From positions 1,369,001 to 1,433,000 of the forward strand of contig JAGTTD010000015.1 in assembly GCA_018398585.1 (NCBI GenBank): a stretch of DNA of 64,000 nucleotides, written 5' to 3'. The DNA comes from Simmondsia chinensis (taxonomy: Eukaryota; Streptophyta; Magnoliopsida; Caryophyllales; Simmondsiaceae). The position numbers and the translations under genes are program-made. The notes beneath the pieces are model-generated. The model saw only the letters and a program-made list of their open reading frames with translations. It made no database searches and was not told where the DNA came from. Below are positions 1 through 11,425 of this stretch, piece by piece (positions within the stretch are counted from its first letter, which is position 1; the number at the start of each line of letters is the position of its first letter).

Positions 1-544
1 CGTTAGCCTTGTCATAGTTGGTAAAATACAGAATGAGAATTATCAGTATTTCGTATGCTTATATATTTTTTGGCTCTATACGTAAAAATTTTGTTCGAAA
101 CTTCGTCGGCTTTTTATGATTTTGTTTATATTTATAAGAACTCGTAAAATACCGATAGAGTACAGAGATATATTTCTATGAGTTTGACTTTTGTTTGATG
201 CTATTGCCTGTAATAGCGATAGCATGAAGTATAATACATAGAAGAAAAAAAAGGTACAAGTCAATTGTGTGGCAGCTAAAGTGACAAAATATAGAATATG
301 AGTACTTAATTTAGGTATAAATAATGATTATTTTAATTGGTCATTTTTTTTTTTTGGGAAGAATAAAGATATTTGTTATAGAACGTGTATTATATGCTTT
401 GCATAAAAAGCACATATTTTTTTTCTTGTTATTGGCAATAATACGTAGACTTCCTTTTTAAACGGAAAAATAAGATAGATGTTTAATATGCAAATTATAC
501 ATGTATTTTACTTACAATGGCCTAGACTTTTGAACATTTACTCA

Positions 545-740
545 AATTTAGCTCAATAAGATATTAGTTTGATCGATATTTGACTTGACTCGGGTTGATA
601 GTCTAATTAAGTTGAGTCGAGGTCATTATTGTATTGAGTTTGCTATTGGGTAGAGCTCGCTATCTTGTTGAGCTTGCTATGTTGTTTAACTTGTTGCCAA
701 GCTAAGCCATTAAGTTACGGTCGAGTCATTACCGAACGGT
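545..740. repeat. degenerate GAGCTC/GAGTCG-rich dispersed repeat
   Basis: The stretch repeats variants of 'ttgagtcga' and 'gagctcgct', the same vocabulary as other blocks near 3.33-3.9, 22.87-23.24, 30.64-31.02, 41.29-41.48, 44.2-44.48, 48.73-49.25 and 52.15-52.5 kb. I see no coding potential. The class of element is not clear from the sequence. The rest of 1-1100 is AT-rich with nothing I recognise. Confidence 0.35.
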
Positions 741-1118
741 GGGGAGCATTTCTTTTGTTTGAATTTTTTCGTAAGTTAAAAACAAGGTTTTAGAAATGTC
801 TTTTTTGGGTTTTTCCTAGCGTGAATGAAACCGAAACAAGAAAGAATCAGTTTCAAACCCTGATTTTTCAGATTTCTTATAAGCAAAACAAAGAGAGAAA
901 GCATAACCAACCAAACACGCAAAAGCGTAACACATGTCCATCGCTCAATCCCCAACTTGCAATAGGCATCTTGAAGTACAATTCCGACCGAGCACAGGTT
1001 GAATCATTTGCAAACAACCTAAATACACAACAAATGCAAATAGCATAGTACTCTTACTACTACACGGTCTACTGAGATAAGGCCCCAATGTTGCAATCAT
1101 TCATAAGCTTTATCGGAT

Positions 1119-1220
1119 ATAGCCTCCCTTTGAGGGTAACACCCAGAAGAGGTAAAGCTGTATACATAACACCACTCATCCCCTGCTCCGACGGGATCTC
1201 TTGTGGCATTGGAACTGTTG
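1119..1220 (+). repeat. headless copy of the SINE body (5S-SINE family)
   Basis: This is a diverged match to the SINE body seen throughout the window: 'agcctccctt', 'gtaacaccc', an 'aaagctgtatacat' block, a 'gggatctctt' block and a TTG/TCG-rich tail. No 5S head is present, so it is 5'-truncated or decayed. Confidence 0.45.
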
Positions 1221-1437
1221 TGGTCGTCGTCGCCGCGGTTGCAATGATTCATAAAGTAGATGAAGTTGTCAGAACGCACGTGCAGAGGACTTAGAGCAGG
1301 TGATTTGAGACAGTCATATGATGACAGTGGCATCTTCTGGTTAGTCATCCAGGGACTGCTCTGAACAACCTTTAGCTCCCTTTTTTTTTTTTTTGGCTCT
1401 ATGAAAAGTCCAATCTTTTATTTCCTTATCAAATATA

Positions 1438-1637
1438 TGTTAAATTTCACGAGCTCTTTTTAGGCCCGATCCACGAAGTTGGATCATACAAAATCATATA
1501 TAAGTCCAAGTGAGGTTCCATCCTAAAACCAATTACCAATAGGTGGAGTAACCCACTAAACTTATAAGGTAATCTCTTCTTTCTCACAACTCCAATGTGG
1601 GATTCTAATTACTAGGCTCACATGTGAAGTCTTAACA
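1438..1637 (+). repeat. LTR-like repeat, TG...CA ends, 5-bp target duplication
   Basis: A 200-bp unit begins TGTTAAAT and ends CTTAACA, flanked on both sides by ATATA (1433-1437 and 1638-1642). Internal landmarks are 'ataagtccaagtgaggttc', 'aggtggagtaaccca', 'acaactccaatgtggga' and 'ctcacatgtgaag'. TG...CA ends with a 5-bp duplication suggest a solo LTR of a small retroelement. It is the cleanest member of the family whose other copies form the extra introns at 39.8 and 47.8 kb. Confidence 0.7.
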
Positions 1638-1639
1638 AT

Positions 1640-2930
1640 ATAAAAGACGTTATGAGCCGTTGTCTGAAATAACACTAAACAAATTTTTTTAAAAAAAAAT
1701 AGCATCCAAAGGAAATTATTTATCCAAATAGTATCCATGTTATCTTTTGGAATTTTTTTTATTTTTTATTTTTGTTTTCTTGTACTTTTAAAAAAAAACT
1801 AAGTGGAGGTATTTAACGCATAATTTTCAATACACAAATATATGTGCATGCATGTATATTTTATTTTTTAAAATTTATGATATTTTCTTCATTATAATTT
1901 AAATTATTTATTAAATATTTAAATAAAATTAATTTATGAAATTTTTGGAAAAGAAAGTAAATTTTTTTTTTTAAAAAAATAATGATGTAGATGTTATTTG
2001 GGTAAATATTTTGCTCTTTAAAAGTTAATTTTAGAAATATTTTTTCTTTTAGCATTATTTTGAAAACTGGCTCGATATATAAAAATAATAATGCAGACTT
2101 GGGTTGTTACCAGCCTTGCCTAGGAGACAAGGTGCCCCCAGTCAAAATTAGCCACCTTTCACATTCTTTTGTTTGTTTTTTAACTTTTTTTTTTTTTTGG
2201 TATCCATTTTGTATTACTCATCTTATGGGCTGCACTTTCTTTTTTAGAATGGTAACGACAGACGGCTTTAGGTCCGTTCACGATGGACATCGAAGTCTAA
2301 AGCATCAACAACTCTAACGAGAGAAGGGAGAGCCTTGTCTGGCAGACTCTATGACACGGAAATGTAGTATCCCCCTAAGACCCAACTTTGCTAACTAATT
2401 TGTTGGACTACTTGGTTCCTGAAAATAGTGAATACACATGGCCTAGATACTTTGCTGGTTGATAAGATGAATATCATCGATGATTGTTAGATTGTATGTT
2501 GGAGTCGAGTAGGGATCCATGTAGTTATTGAGGACTATATTTCGGTGCATTTGGTTCCGCTTTGTGAAAAAACTGTAATATGACTGGAAGAATTATGTTC
2601 ATTTTTTTTTATCTTTTACACAAGATAAAAAAAATTACTTTTTAACTAAATAAGAAAAGATATGAAATTAGATTTTTTTTTCATAACTCATTCAGAAAGA
2701 CGTTTTAAAAAACTGTATTAACCTTAAATCTTCATCATCATGATTCACTTTCGCTTTTATACACCACTCGCACCCACTAGTACCTCTTGCACCATGGCTC
2801 GTTATAGAAAAAACATAAATAGAAATAGCGAAAGTTTGGGACTTTTTCATATTGAGAAAGTAGTAAGAATGAGATGTAAGATACAATTTGACGATTGATC
2901 CTCTTGATAGTACCACCAACCCCACTACCA
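1640..2930. other. AT-rich intergenic stretch
   Basis: Mostly T- and A-runs. The text at 2040-2075 ('agcattattttg' followed by 'ctggctcg') resembles one end of the MULE-like element at 32.8-33.6 kb and may be a decayed relative. No supported gene is visible. Confidence 0.3.
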
Positions 2931-3180
2931 CGACTAGCTGCTATTATAATTCACCGTAAACTACTATGATTCACTGCCACCCTCTCACTATGGCTACTAC
3001 GTCATCAATCATGGTCCACCACCGTTATGCACTACCACCACTATTACTCAGCATTACCATGGCTTGCTATCCATATGATTTTACTTCACTACCGTGGTCC
3101 ACCTTCATCCCGCACCAACATGGTCATCCCCTTTGATCACAATAAGTTTGCCACTACTAAGGCTTGTCATTATTCATAGT
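2915..3180. repeat. CCAC/ACCACC-rich low-complexity tract
   Basis: Imperfect repeats of 'ccacca', 'cactacc' and 'ccatgg' fill the tract without an open frame of note. It is probably a degenerate simple-sequence region. Confidence 0.35.
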
Positions 3181-4162
3181 TAGATCTTTCGTAAAAAAAA
3201 AAGTCTTTATGTATTGCATAATCAATCACTATACTGTAGAAAGAAAATATACCTTAAATATATAGATCTTATCGAAAAAATTAGCTGAAATAAGTTCAAA
3301 ACAAATAAACCAAACGCATCTTTAGTTGATCTGGGTCGTGACTCCCAGAAGTTAATTTTTCTTGAACCTTATGGGGGTCAAGTTGGCTCGACTATGTGAA
3401 CGTAAATGAGCCAAAAAAATAGAGGTTGAGTCTAATGTTTCTAAACAAAGTTTGTTTGCATTTTTATGAGGTGATGTGTAAATAATGATTGTTGAACTAA
3501 GTTCAAATACAATTGAGTTGAGTCGAGCTTGAGTTTAAAGTTTGCATGCTTAGCATGCATGGAGCAAATCACGAGCTTAGTGTAATGTTGGTCAGTTGGC
3601 AAACACCAATTCGAGGAGGATAAGTACACCGAGTTGAGCAAACTGTTTATAAGCTAATGCTTGAGCCAAATGAATTGTGGCTCGACTTAACTTACATAAA
3701 CCATACTCTATATATGAGTATAGTAATAAAGTCTCATGTTAAACTAGCTGCTTTTACTTTCTTTCTAACTATCTTTAGCATATTAATACCTTACAAAACC
3801 AAGTTCGAACAAAGTCTAAAAAAGCTCGATAAAGCTTAACGAGCTTGAGTTTAGATAAGAGACTTATTGGCTTGACTCAACTTGTTTACACCATTATAAT
3901 TATAATTTTTCAATCAACCAAGCTTCAATACGGTGTGAGTGAATCAACTACATTTGGACGCTACGTATATGTAGATTTATTAAATCACCTTTAAAAATAA
4001 ATACAAAAGAATCCAATCGGTATACATTCTTGTCTATGTATTTATACATTCCCTATACACCTTGAACCCATATTTCTCAAAAACTAACCACTAATCCAAA
4101 CATCGCAAAACCAAGACTGATCAGAACCCCAAACAACGACCCCTAAAATCTCAAAACCGACC

Positions 4163-5479
4163 CTAAAATGGCCTCTTCAAATCCTTCAAATCCTCAGATT
4201 CTATACACTCAACCTGATCCCTATACAAATTCATCATCTTCAACAATTTGGTCACTTTCTCCTTCATTCTCTCACTTCTACACCCCACCTGCAACACCAA
4301 CAACAACTTCTGAAACGCCCCCACCTCCAATGCCGCCATTATCACACCATTTTCCCCCTCACAAAGCCTCAACAACACCACCACCGCCGCCTCGGTTGCC
4401 GCATCCGACACCCTCAGTATCTTCTTCACCACCACCGGCACCGCCAACGCGTGGTGGCACAATTCTTCCCGCCCCTCATCTTCGCTGCAAACACCTTCTA
4501 GCACTGCCAGTGCCTTCTCTGATAGGCTTTTTTCTGAGTCTATGAGTGTTTCTACAAGAATTGAGAGTAAACCCATTTGTAGAAAGTTAGATAAAATTTT
4601 GGGTTCTTTAGATTTGATCAGTTGGTTTATGACCACCATTGTTGCTTTTGTTGAAGCTTGGCAAATGGGTTCTTTTATCAGCTTCACTAGCGCTTCAATG
4701 GCGCCGTCAGTTTCTACCACCGTGTTTGCCGCCGTGGATTGGTGGTCGCCGGCGCCGGAGAGGGTCTCTTTCAACACCAAGATTGCATCTTTTCGCACTG
4801 ACAAATCCCCACTTTTTAGAAACATAAGTAAAGATTCTAGGGATCTTTTTGTGCTTAGATTCTCCTTGGCTGGATCTTCTAGTGGGAAGCATAGTGGTAG
4901 TGTAGAGAGAATCTCCTCCAAAACGGCGGCGTTTTGGTCAAGCGGGCCCTCCGAAAATGAGCCGAATGCAAACCCTAAAACCTGACCTGACCCGGATCCG
5001 ACAATGCACTTTCGGTTTCGGTCGCTCTCCTTGGCTAAGTTCCGAAGCTTAGCCACGGTCTTGAGGCTAGCAACTCTGTCTTGTCTTTGACTTGCAATAG
5101 AAATATTTGTAATGAGGTCAGTTGCTTCCGTTTTGCTTATTGGGACCCTCGGGGTCGGGATGCGTTCTACACCGTAGGATCTATTCTCCACACACCAATC
5201 CTGGATCATCTGACGGATGGAGTGGTTCGGGATCGGGTCTAGGTTTGTCAACGCCTGGTTTGTCACCGGACATGTCATGTTGCCCGCTTCAATCCACCTC
5301 TCAATGCTGCCCCTATCATACGTTATCCCAGTCAATAACGTAACTGGATCCCTCATTAAATCTAACGAAATGGGGCATCGAAAATTGGACGGAATCATCA
5401 ATTCCTTTTCAAAATTTTCATCCTCCAGCCGCTTTACCCTCCTCTTTTCCACCATTCGCCTTCTCCAAGAAGAAATCAT
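4163..5479 (-). CDS. PUB21: U-box E3 ubiquitin ligase with ARM repeats (PUB20/21-like)
   Basis: A single-exon gene of 438 codons. The U-box spans about residues 30-103 and contains 'FRCPISLDLMRDPV', 'GITYDRGSIERWIE' and 'TCPVTNQAL', the E2-docking fold of plant U-box ligases. 'WCVENRS' and 'IPTPRVPIS' follow, as is typical of the PUB20/21 branch. The remainder is helical and leucine-rich with ARM-type repeats, which bind substrates in this family. Known relatives ubiquitinate immune or stress components in the cytoplasm; the substrate here is unknown. I chose the ATG at 5479 because the family starts with a short basic leader ('SWRRR'). An in-frame ATG at 5518 would add 13 residues. The gene lacks introns and is intact. 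Long antisense open frames are shadows. Confidence 0.92.
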   Translation of the reverse strand: MISSWRRRMVEKRRVKRLEDENFEKELMIPSNFRCPISLDLMRDPVTLLTGITYDRGSIERWIEAGNMTCPVTNQALTNLDPIPNHSIRQMIQDWCVENRSYGVERIPTPRVPISKTEATDLITNISIASQRQDRVASLKTVAKLRNLAKESDRNRKCIVGSGSGQVLGFAFGSFSEGPLDQNAAVLEEILSTLPLCFPLEDPAKENLSTKRSLESLLMFLKSGDLSVRKDAILVLKETLSGAGDHQSTAANTVVETDGAIEALVKLIKEPICQASTKATMVVINQLIKSKEPKILSNFLQMGLLSILVETLIDSEKSLSEKALAVLEGVCSEDEGREELCHHALAVPVVVKKILRVSDAATEAAVVVLLRLCEGENGVIMAALEVGAFQKLLLVLQVGCRSERMKEKVTKLLKMMNLYRDQVECIESEDLKDLKRPF

Positions 5480-5681
5480 CCTACCCCGTGTAACACCCAA
5501 CGCTAGTAATCCTATCATGGCGTCAGATAACCAAAAACCAGCCAAATTGCTTCGAATATCCCGATTAACAATAAAAAATTACGCTAACATCCACTTTATT
5601 TCCGAATTAGTAGAGAGAGAGAGAGAGATTATGAATATGAGATTGTGTTACAGAAATGAAAGAAAAACAAAAGGGTAATGC

Positions 5682-5689
5682 TATATATA
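5682..5689 (-). promoter_or_regulatory. TATA box of the U-box gene
   Basis: TATATATA on the minus strand lies about 200 bases upstream of the chosen ATG. A CT-rich tract (GA repeats on plus, 5612-5626) lies between, as is common in plant leaders. The position is plausible but untested. Confidence 0.5.
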
Positions 5690-6090
5690 ATGGGTTTTAT
5701 TTTGGGTCGGTCCAATATTCAAAATCTTAGTAAATGGTGGAATAATTCTAATATTTTAGTAAAGAAAAATCGGACCGGTGACCGTACCAACGTTCAATTT
5801 ATGATTTTGAAAGTTTGACCGTTGAAGTGGTAAACAAATGAGAGAGAGTCAAAGAGGGGGCCAATTTTTGAATTTTGGGGGGTTTTTAAATTATAAATTA
5901 AGAAAATTATAAAATATGATATGTATTAGTATGAATCTAGAAAATCAAATTTATGTATTGGGGTTGACGTGGAAAAATAAGAGATCAAAGTCAAATGGGT
6001 CGGTCCTTCATTGAAAATTAGAGCTTATTTGAATTTTTACGTAAATTATATAACAATACTTGGTTCGGTTTTGTAAAAAAGTAAAATAGT

Positions 6091-6384
6091 TGTTAAGGAA
6101 TTATCTTTCCTAAAAGTTTAAACTGGTGGATGAAAGCCCGGAAATAGTTTGATACTCCGACAATGCCCCCTGACGCGAATGCCAATTGGGCTTGAAGCAT
6201 GGATAGTACATAGGCCCTCCTTATACTTTGTGCTTAAATTTGTTTTTAATATTAAAGTGCAGGTTGTTGAGATTCGAATTCATGACCTCTTGGTCATCAA
6301 GTCTCTGATATTATGTTAAGGAACCATCTTTGTAAAAGCTTAAGCTGATGGGTGAAAGCCTAGAAATAATTTTATATCCTAACA
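6091..6384 (-). mobile_element. TRIM-like miniature LTR retroelement
   Basis: Two similar direct repeats of about 71 bp (6091-6162 and 6314-6384; TGTTAAGG... to ...CAACA/CTAACA) flank about 150 bp of non-coding sequence. Read on minus, the internal part begins with a decayed form of 'TGGTATCAGAGC', the initiator-tRNA-Met primer-binding sequence, and ends in a purine run ('gggggca') before the second LTR. LTR, PBS, PPT, LTR with no protein is the TRIM layout. Other copies in the window have a better-kept PBS ('ggtatcagag'). Confidence 0.65.
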
Positions 6385-6481
6385 ACAGCTAATTGATATA
6401 AGACACGTGTTTACACTCCTCCTCCTACTATACATGCTTTGCATGATCTTCATCCAAATTCTTTATGAATATGAAATATTA

Positions 6482-6620
6482 GGTTGGAGGTCCTCGCAAA
6501 CAGTCTCTCATTAGCGTCTCACCCTGATGAAATAAGGCTGCGTACATCCTACCCCTCCCAGACCCTGCGCAAGCGGGAACCCTTGAGGTATTGTGACTGT
6601 TGTTGTTGTTGTTGTTGTAT
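6482..6620 (+). repeat. SINE body, headless, with (TTG)n tail
   Basis: Contains 'ggttggaggtcctcg', 'aaggctgcgtacatcc', 'cccagaccctgcgcaagcgg' and a run of seven TTG-type triplets. It matches the 3' body of the 5S-SINE family but lacks the 5S head. Confidence 0.6.
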
Positions 6621-6697
6621 CGTTGTTATTTTCTTTATTTTGCTTTCTCTCGATTTGTTGTGTTGTTCTTGTCGCTCTTACATATGCATTATGCCAA

Positions 6698-7252
6698 GAA
6701 ATCAACTTTCTCATAAGATTGTAATGACGGGTAAAAGCCTATAGATTGGTTTTATACTTTAACATTCCCGTTCACGCAAATGTCCATCAATTTTGAAGCA
6801 TTTTATCAAGGAACCAACTTTCTTAAAAGCTTAAGCTGATAGGTCAAGGCCCATGAATAGTTTTATACTCTAGCATGTCTCCTCCCCCGAATGCTAATTG
6901 GGGTTGAAGCGTGGATATTACACAGGCCTACCTCATACCATGTGCTTAAATTATTTTAATATTGAAAGTGGAGGCTATTGAGATTCGAACTTATGATCTC
7001 TTGGTCAACAAGGCTCTGATACTATGTTAAGGAAACAACTCTTCCAAAAGCTTGAACTGATGGGTAAAGTCACATGAATAGTTTTATACTCTAACACGTG
7101 GATATTGAACAGACTCACCTTATATTTTGTGCTTAAATTATGAAAGTGGGAGTTGTTAGGATTCAAATTCCTGATCTTTTAGTCAACAAGGCTCTGATAC
7201 CATATTAATGAAATTTTAAAAGTTTAAGCTGATAGGTAAAATTTTATAGTTA
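6698..7252 (-). repeat. tandem array of TRIM-like LTR and internal units
   Basis: At least four LTR-type segments (about 6698-6764, 6803-6875, 7024-7096 and a truncated 7203-7252) alternate with internal segments carrying 'gattcgaac..' and 'aaggctctgata' (antisense of the PBS region). This LTR-int-LTR-int-LTR arrangement is expected when LTR elements recombine unequally. Confidence 0.6.
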
Positions 7253-7539
7253 ACTGTTTGTTTTCATTGCGTTGGGTGACAGTTTGAATAACGTGTTAAG
7301 AAAATGCAATACTGAGGGAGATTGTGTTGATTTGTACGCGCAAACTACACGCAGCAAAAAGTTCTGAGTTCCTACCTACCAATTTTTTTGACCACTCTCC
7401 AAATACCCAACTTTTGCTTTTAAGTTCATTTCGTGAGATTCGAGAGTTTTTCTGTATCTTTGGTCTAACTTTGTAAAAATTTACAACCCAGAACGGAAAC
7501 TTAAAATCCATCGAACACATCGAAATTAGAAGATAAACT

Positions 7540-8110
7540 CGGAATCCATAGAAGAGAAGAGAAAACTACGGTTTTTATTTCAAAAAATTGGAGAATGAGA
7601 ATTACACCCTCTCGGCAGGGGTATATTCTGAAGGAGTAAGGCTGCATACATCCACCCCTCCCAGACCCCGCTTATGCGGGAGTCCTTGAGGCACTGGATC
7701 TGTTGTTGGAGAATGAGAATTACAACAAGCTGTAGCACTATTTATATGCAAAATTACAAAAATTATGAAAACGTCCTTAAACTATGTGGAAAACATAAAA
7801 AAGGCTCCAAAACATGTTTAGAGGTCGGATGTGGGGAAAATAGGTGGAGCTAGTGGTGAAGCGGCTGGGGTTGCATAGTTCAGTTCGATAGTTTTGTTTT
7901 GACAGGTTATAAGCCTTGTAACTCCTTATGGATCAAAAGTTATGGCACTTTGAAGTTGCTTGGGCAAATTAGTGCTTTAAACCCACCCGTTTGGATTTCT
8001 GGTGGTCAACCTACTCTAAAAACTCTTTTGCTACTCATCCTATATCCGTATCAGTCCTCATACGTTTCACTGTGGTAAAATTTCTAACCTTGCCACAGAG
8101 AGTACCTATC
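7540..8110 (+). repeat. decayed LTR-type repeat, interrupted by a SINE
   Basis: The text 'ggggaaaataggtgg', 'gcatagttcagttcg', 'ggttataagcc' and 'aagttatg' recurs in diverged form at 28.13-28.57 and 61.23-61.53 kb, all on plus. This resembles a decayed copia-type LTR, an inference from style rather than a match to a known element. A SINE (7606-7705) is inserted in it. Confidence 0.35.
7606..7705 (+). mobile_element. 5'-truncated SINE with 18-bp target-site duplication
   Basis: The SINE body ('ctgaaggagtaaggctgcat', 'cagaccccgcttatgcggg', 'gaggcactggatctgttg') is flanked by identical copies of 'ttggagaatgagaattac' at 7588-7605 and 7706-7723. This long perfect duplication is the mark of LINE-mediated retroposition. 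The 5S head is absent. Confidence 0.85.
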
Positions 8111-9160
8111 AATTTTCTTATATGTTCCTACATCAACACTGTTCATTGAATGAATGAAGAATGAGGTTACAAGCTCTGATATACATAGAGTAATACATAA
8201 TAATCATAAGAATACAAATATTCGTAATTAGATAATGAAGATGTCGATCTGAAGATAAGATAAATTTGAGAGAGACAAATCAAATTAGAAATTATCTTGT
8301 AAGATAATTGAGTAGGAATATCCTATTTTAAGAGAAATATCCGAACGTTATTTGGCCATTGCATTAAACTTCTTTGTTTCCCGCATTTATTGATAAAGTA
8401 ACCGAGTTATGAACTAGGTTAGTATTAACAACTCGATTGTTGATTCTCCGAATATATGATATTCTTTTTATCAATCTAACCTTTGGTCCTTTTCTCCATA
8501 GGAGTTCGCAACCCAAAGGCAATCATGTTATCGTAGTAGGAAATAAGTTTCCTTCTCGAGATTATAAAAACAACTTCATATAAAATAATGAGCAACACAA
8601 TAATTGACAAAGTACTCTCATATGATTATAATAGATTGATACAGGCCCACATAAATACTAGGCCAAGCTAGCCCTCGGGCTTTGTTCTGTTCAAAAAAAA
8701 AAAAAAAAACAATACTAGGCCATGCTCAATAGGCACATCTACATGTTATCATAAGCGCCTATACATACAGTCTAATACAGATAAAAAATGATACCATATA
8801 GACCGAGATTAATTTCTTATTCTAAAGTTCCTATTTTTGTACTATTTCATAACTAGAACAATCCTTTATTTGCTGGAATTTCAGTGTATATTGGTATGAA
8901 AAGACTAAGCGGGTCAAGTGCAAACGCGGGGTACTCTAGAAAATACAAACCGTGTAGATTTGACCCGAACCAAAAAAATGTGTTACGATCTTCGCAAATT
9001 GATACCTACTCTAATATCAGTTGTTGTGTAGGTCTTTAATAATACGAACTAAAATTAAACTGTTACAAATAAACTAATTTAAACCGAGAAAATAAAAAAA
9101 GAGAAAGAGAAGAAGATAACATTCTTTCGTTCATAATTCATCATTAATTACAATTAAGGC
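8110..9160. other. intergenic, nothing recognised
   Basis: An AT-rich stretch with an A-run at 8692-8709 after 'ggctttgttctgttc'. No supported gene or clear repeat boundary. Confidence 0.3.
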
Positions 9161-9164
9161 TGGT

Positions 9165-9384
9165 AAATGTATCGTGTTGTGGACCTACTAGGACCTGCCT
9201 CAGTGGTAGATTGCAAGTAGGGGGATAGAGTGTTGTTTTAGGCCAAAAGGTCTGGAATTCGATTCTTCCTTTGAATCCCTCCCCGAGGAATCTTTGACTT
9301 AACTGACTTCTATGATGTGTGAATTGTAGCATGGCTGGGGTTTACTGAGTAACCGGATTCCTTGTTAACAAGAAAAAAAAAAAA
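9165..9384 (+). repeat. tRNA-derived SINE with poly(A) tail
   Basis: A tRNA-like head is visible: A-box-like 'cagtggtagattgc' and B-box-like 'ggaattcgattctt', followed by a body and an A-run at 9372-9384. It is a different family from the 5S-headed SINEs. Confidence 0.5.
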
Positions 9385-9587
9385 GTGTCGTATTCGTTTT
9401 CGTATTATGCAAGGGATCTTAGAAATGGCGTTGACCCGACTCAACCAATTTATTAAACATGTCCCTTATCCAACCCAATTATTAAACAAGTAACCCACAG
9501 GTTACCCATGTAATTATATTGGTGATTTTTAATTAAATGGTAGTTTACCAACTCACAAAAATGTCAATAATACACCTCAAGATTCAA

Positions 9588-9712
9588 CGACAATAACAAT
9601 CCCCGTGTCATAAGGGCTCCCGCCAGAGCAGGGTCTGTGAGGATGGGATATACGCAGTCTTACCCCTTCAGAGTGTAACTCTAAAGGGAGGCTGTGTCCG
9701 AGTGCCCCAACT
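9588..9712 (-). repeat. headless SINE body, minus orientation
   Basis: 'cgacaataacaat' tail, 'aagggctcccgccagagcagggtctg', 'acgcagtcttacccctt' and 'gaggctgtgtccgag' match the inverted SINE body. No 5S head is visible. Confidence 0.55.
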
Positions 9713-9889
9713 ACGAAAGCAAAGAAAACAATACACCTCATTGTTAACCCTAGTAATAAATACATGATATATTTATAATTGTTAGAATAAACTATCAAAT
9801 TAATGTTACTAAAGATAGTTTAAATTATCTTATGAGGGATAGACTACCAAAAATCTATATATAATAATAATAGTATATCATTTAAATGC

Positions 9890-10330
9890 CTAACATAACT
9901 ATCTAAATGAGTAAAGCGGGTCGAAAATGAGTTAAATGAGTCAAACCCAAATTCAACCCTATTAACTAAACAGGTAAAACAAGTCAATCCAAATTCAACC
10001 CAACTTTAAAAACTCAACCCAAACCTACTATCTTCATATCGTGTTATCATGTGATGCCAGATTTTGTCAGGCCTTTTTTTTTTTATTATTTTTTTTTGAG
10101 GCCTAATTACAATCAAGGAAAATAGTGCAGGAAAATTTGAAAATTTAAACTGGGAGTATGATTTTGCTATTGGGCTTGGGCCTTGGTTCACAGATGGGTT
10201 GGGTCGGATTAGCTTATATTGCATGTGGGTTTAGGGTTGGGTCAAGATTTGGTGACTCGATTCCAGTTATTTCTGATCCGTAAAGATTTAACCCAAATAT
10301 AACCCGACCCGACTCGATTTTCAAATGTGG
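9890..10330. repeat. GGGTTGA/TCAACCC-rich dispersed repeat
   Basis: Inverted-looking text of 'gggtcg', 'caacccaa' and 'acccgacccgac', related to blocks at 9.40-9.56, 14.9-15.05 and 30.0-30.38 kb. Probably a decayed MITE-type sequence; the ends are not clear. Confidence 0.3.
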
Positions 10331-10924
10331 TGTTACAAATGATTCATTTTAGGCATTGATATTTACCATTTTATCGTAATTAATTAAATTTTTAGGAGCA
10401 TATAATTTTAATATCAAATTGTAGTTTTCATATAAATTTTTTCTTACTGAAAACTATATAAATTTTAGATACAATTTTTAAAAATCCACTTAAATTTTTG
10501 AATTTTTCAATGTCAACGTCATTAATATTTGTTAATTTTTACTAATATAGTACAAAATAATAAATTTACCTTAATTTGAAATCATTGTACTTAATTTCAA
10601 AGAGAAAGCGAGATAGATGAAAAGTTACATAAAACTACATGTATTATATGATATCCAACACATTTGGACATCTTTGAATGTTAAATCGAACCCTCTATAT
10701 ATTGAATGTATACATCGAGCAAAAACATGCATATCTAATGCGTTGAAACCGTGGTGATAATATATTTTGGTATTACATTATAGTCGTTCACTTATCCCAT
10801 TTTCCAGCAAAGATTCAGAGAACTGCAGTTGTTATTGTCGTTGTTGTTATTCAGAGAACAAAAATCAATAATATATTCAAAGAATAATTTTTAATGTGTA
10901 ATCTATAATATATTTTCTTGGAAA

Positions 10925-11042
10925 TAGCCTTTCGTTAAGGTAACACCCTGAAGGAGTAAGGCTGCATACATCCCACCCCTCCCAGACCCTGCTTATGCGG
11001 GAACACTTGAGGCACAAGATCTGTTGCTGTTGTTGTTGTAAC
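10925..11042 (+). repeat. headless SINE body with TTG tail
   Basis: 'gtaacaccctgaaggagtaaggctgcat' and 'cccagaccctgcttatgcggg', ending 'gttgctgttgttgttg'. A clear copy of the SINE 3' body without the 5S head. 10.33-10.92 kb before it is AT-rich and otherwise empty. Confidence 0.6.
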
Positions 11043-11310
11043 CTGTAACATATTTTAAGAAAGTTTTTTAACATATTGTACTGAATGAAGTGGTGCCAAC
11101 TCAATCCTCTAAATTATAATTGTCTTTTATATATTAAAGTATAGATTTAGTATCATATTATATATTTAGTATATTTAATATAATATTAATCTACCGAAAA
11201 TACCCCAAAGCCAACTAATATTTATGGTTTAATTTTCTTAATGCATGAATGTGTTTAAGGATTTTTAAAGAAATTTCATTCAGGATCCCACACTTTCCCA
11301 CATCTAACCC

Positions 11311-11425
11311 AATTTATTTTTTGCTGCACGTTTTTCTGTGTGTTAGTTCAGACCTCAATTTTACGAGTACGCTTGTTATTGTACGGCGATTTATGTCGCT
11401 AGTTATTGAAAAAAAAAAAAAACTA
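11311..11425 (+). repeat. possible LINE/retroelement 3' end with A-run
   Basis: 'gtgtgttagttcagacctc', 'cgagtacgcttgttattg' and an A-run at 11410-11423 resemble the sequence at 38485-38572, which ends in a G-run instead. Two copies sharing a 3' end suggest a non-LTR retroelement tail. The open frames here look accidental. Confidence 0.35.

Noticed and set aside
2060..2317. Small open frame on plus
   Set aside because: It is low-complexity and T-rich with no domain; its start overlaps a probable MULE-like remnant.
4168..4985. Proline-rich and serine-rich open frames on plus across the U-box gene
   Set aside because: They are antisense to a clear U-box/ARM coding sequence and reflect its codon pattern.
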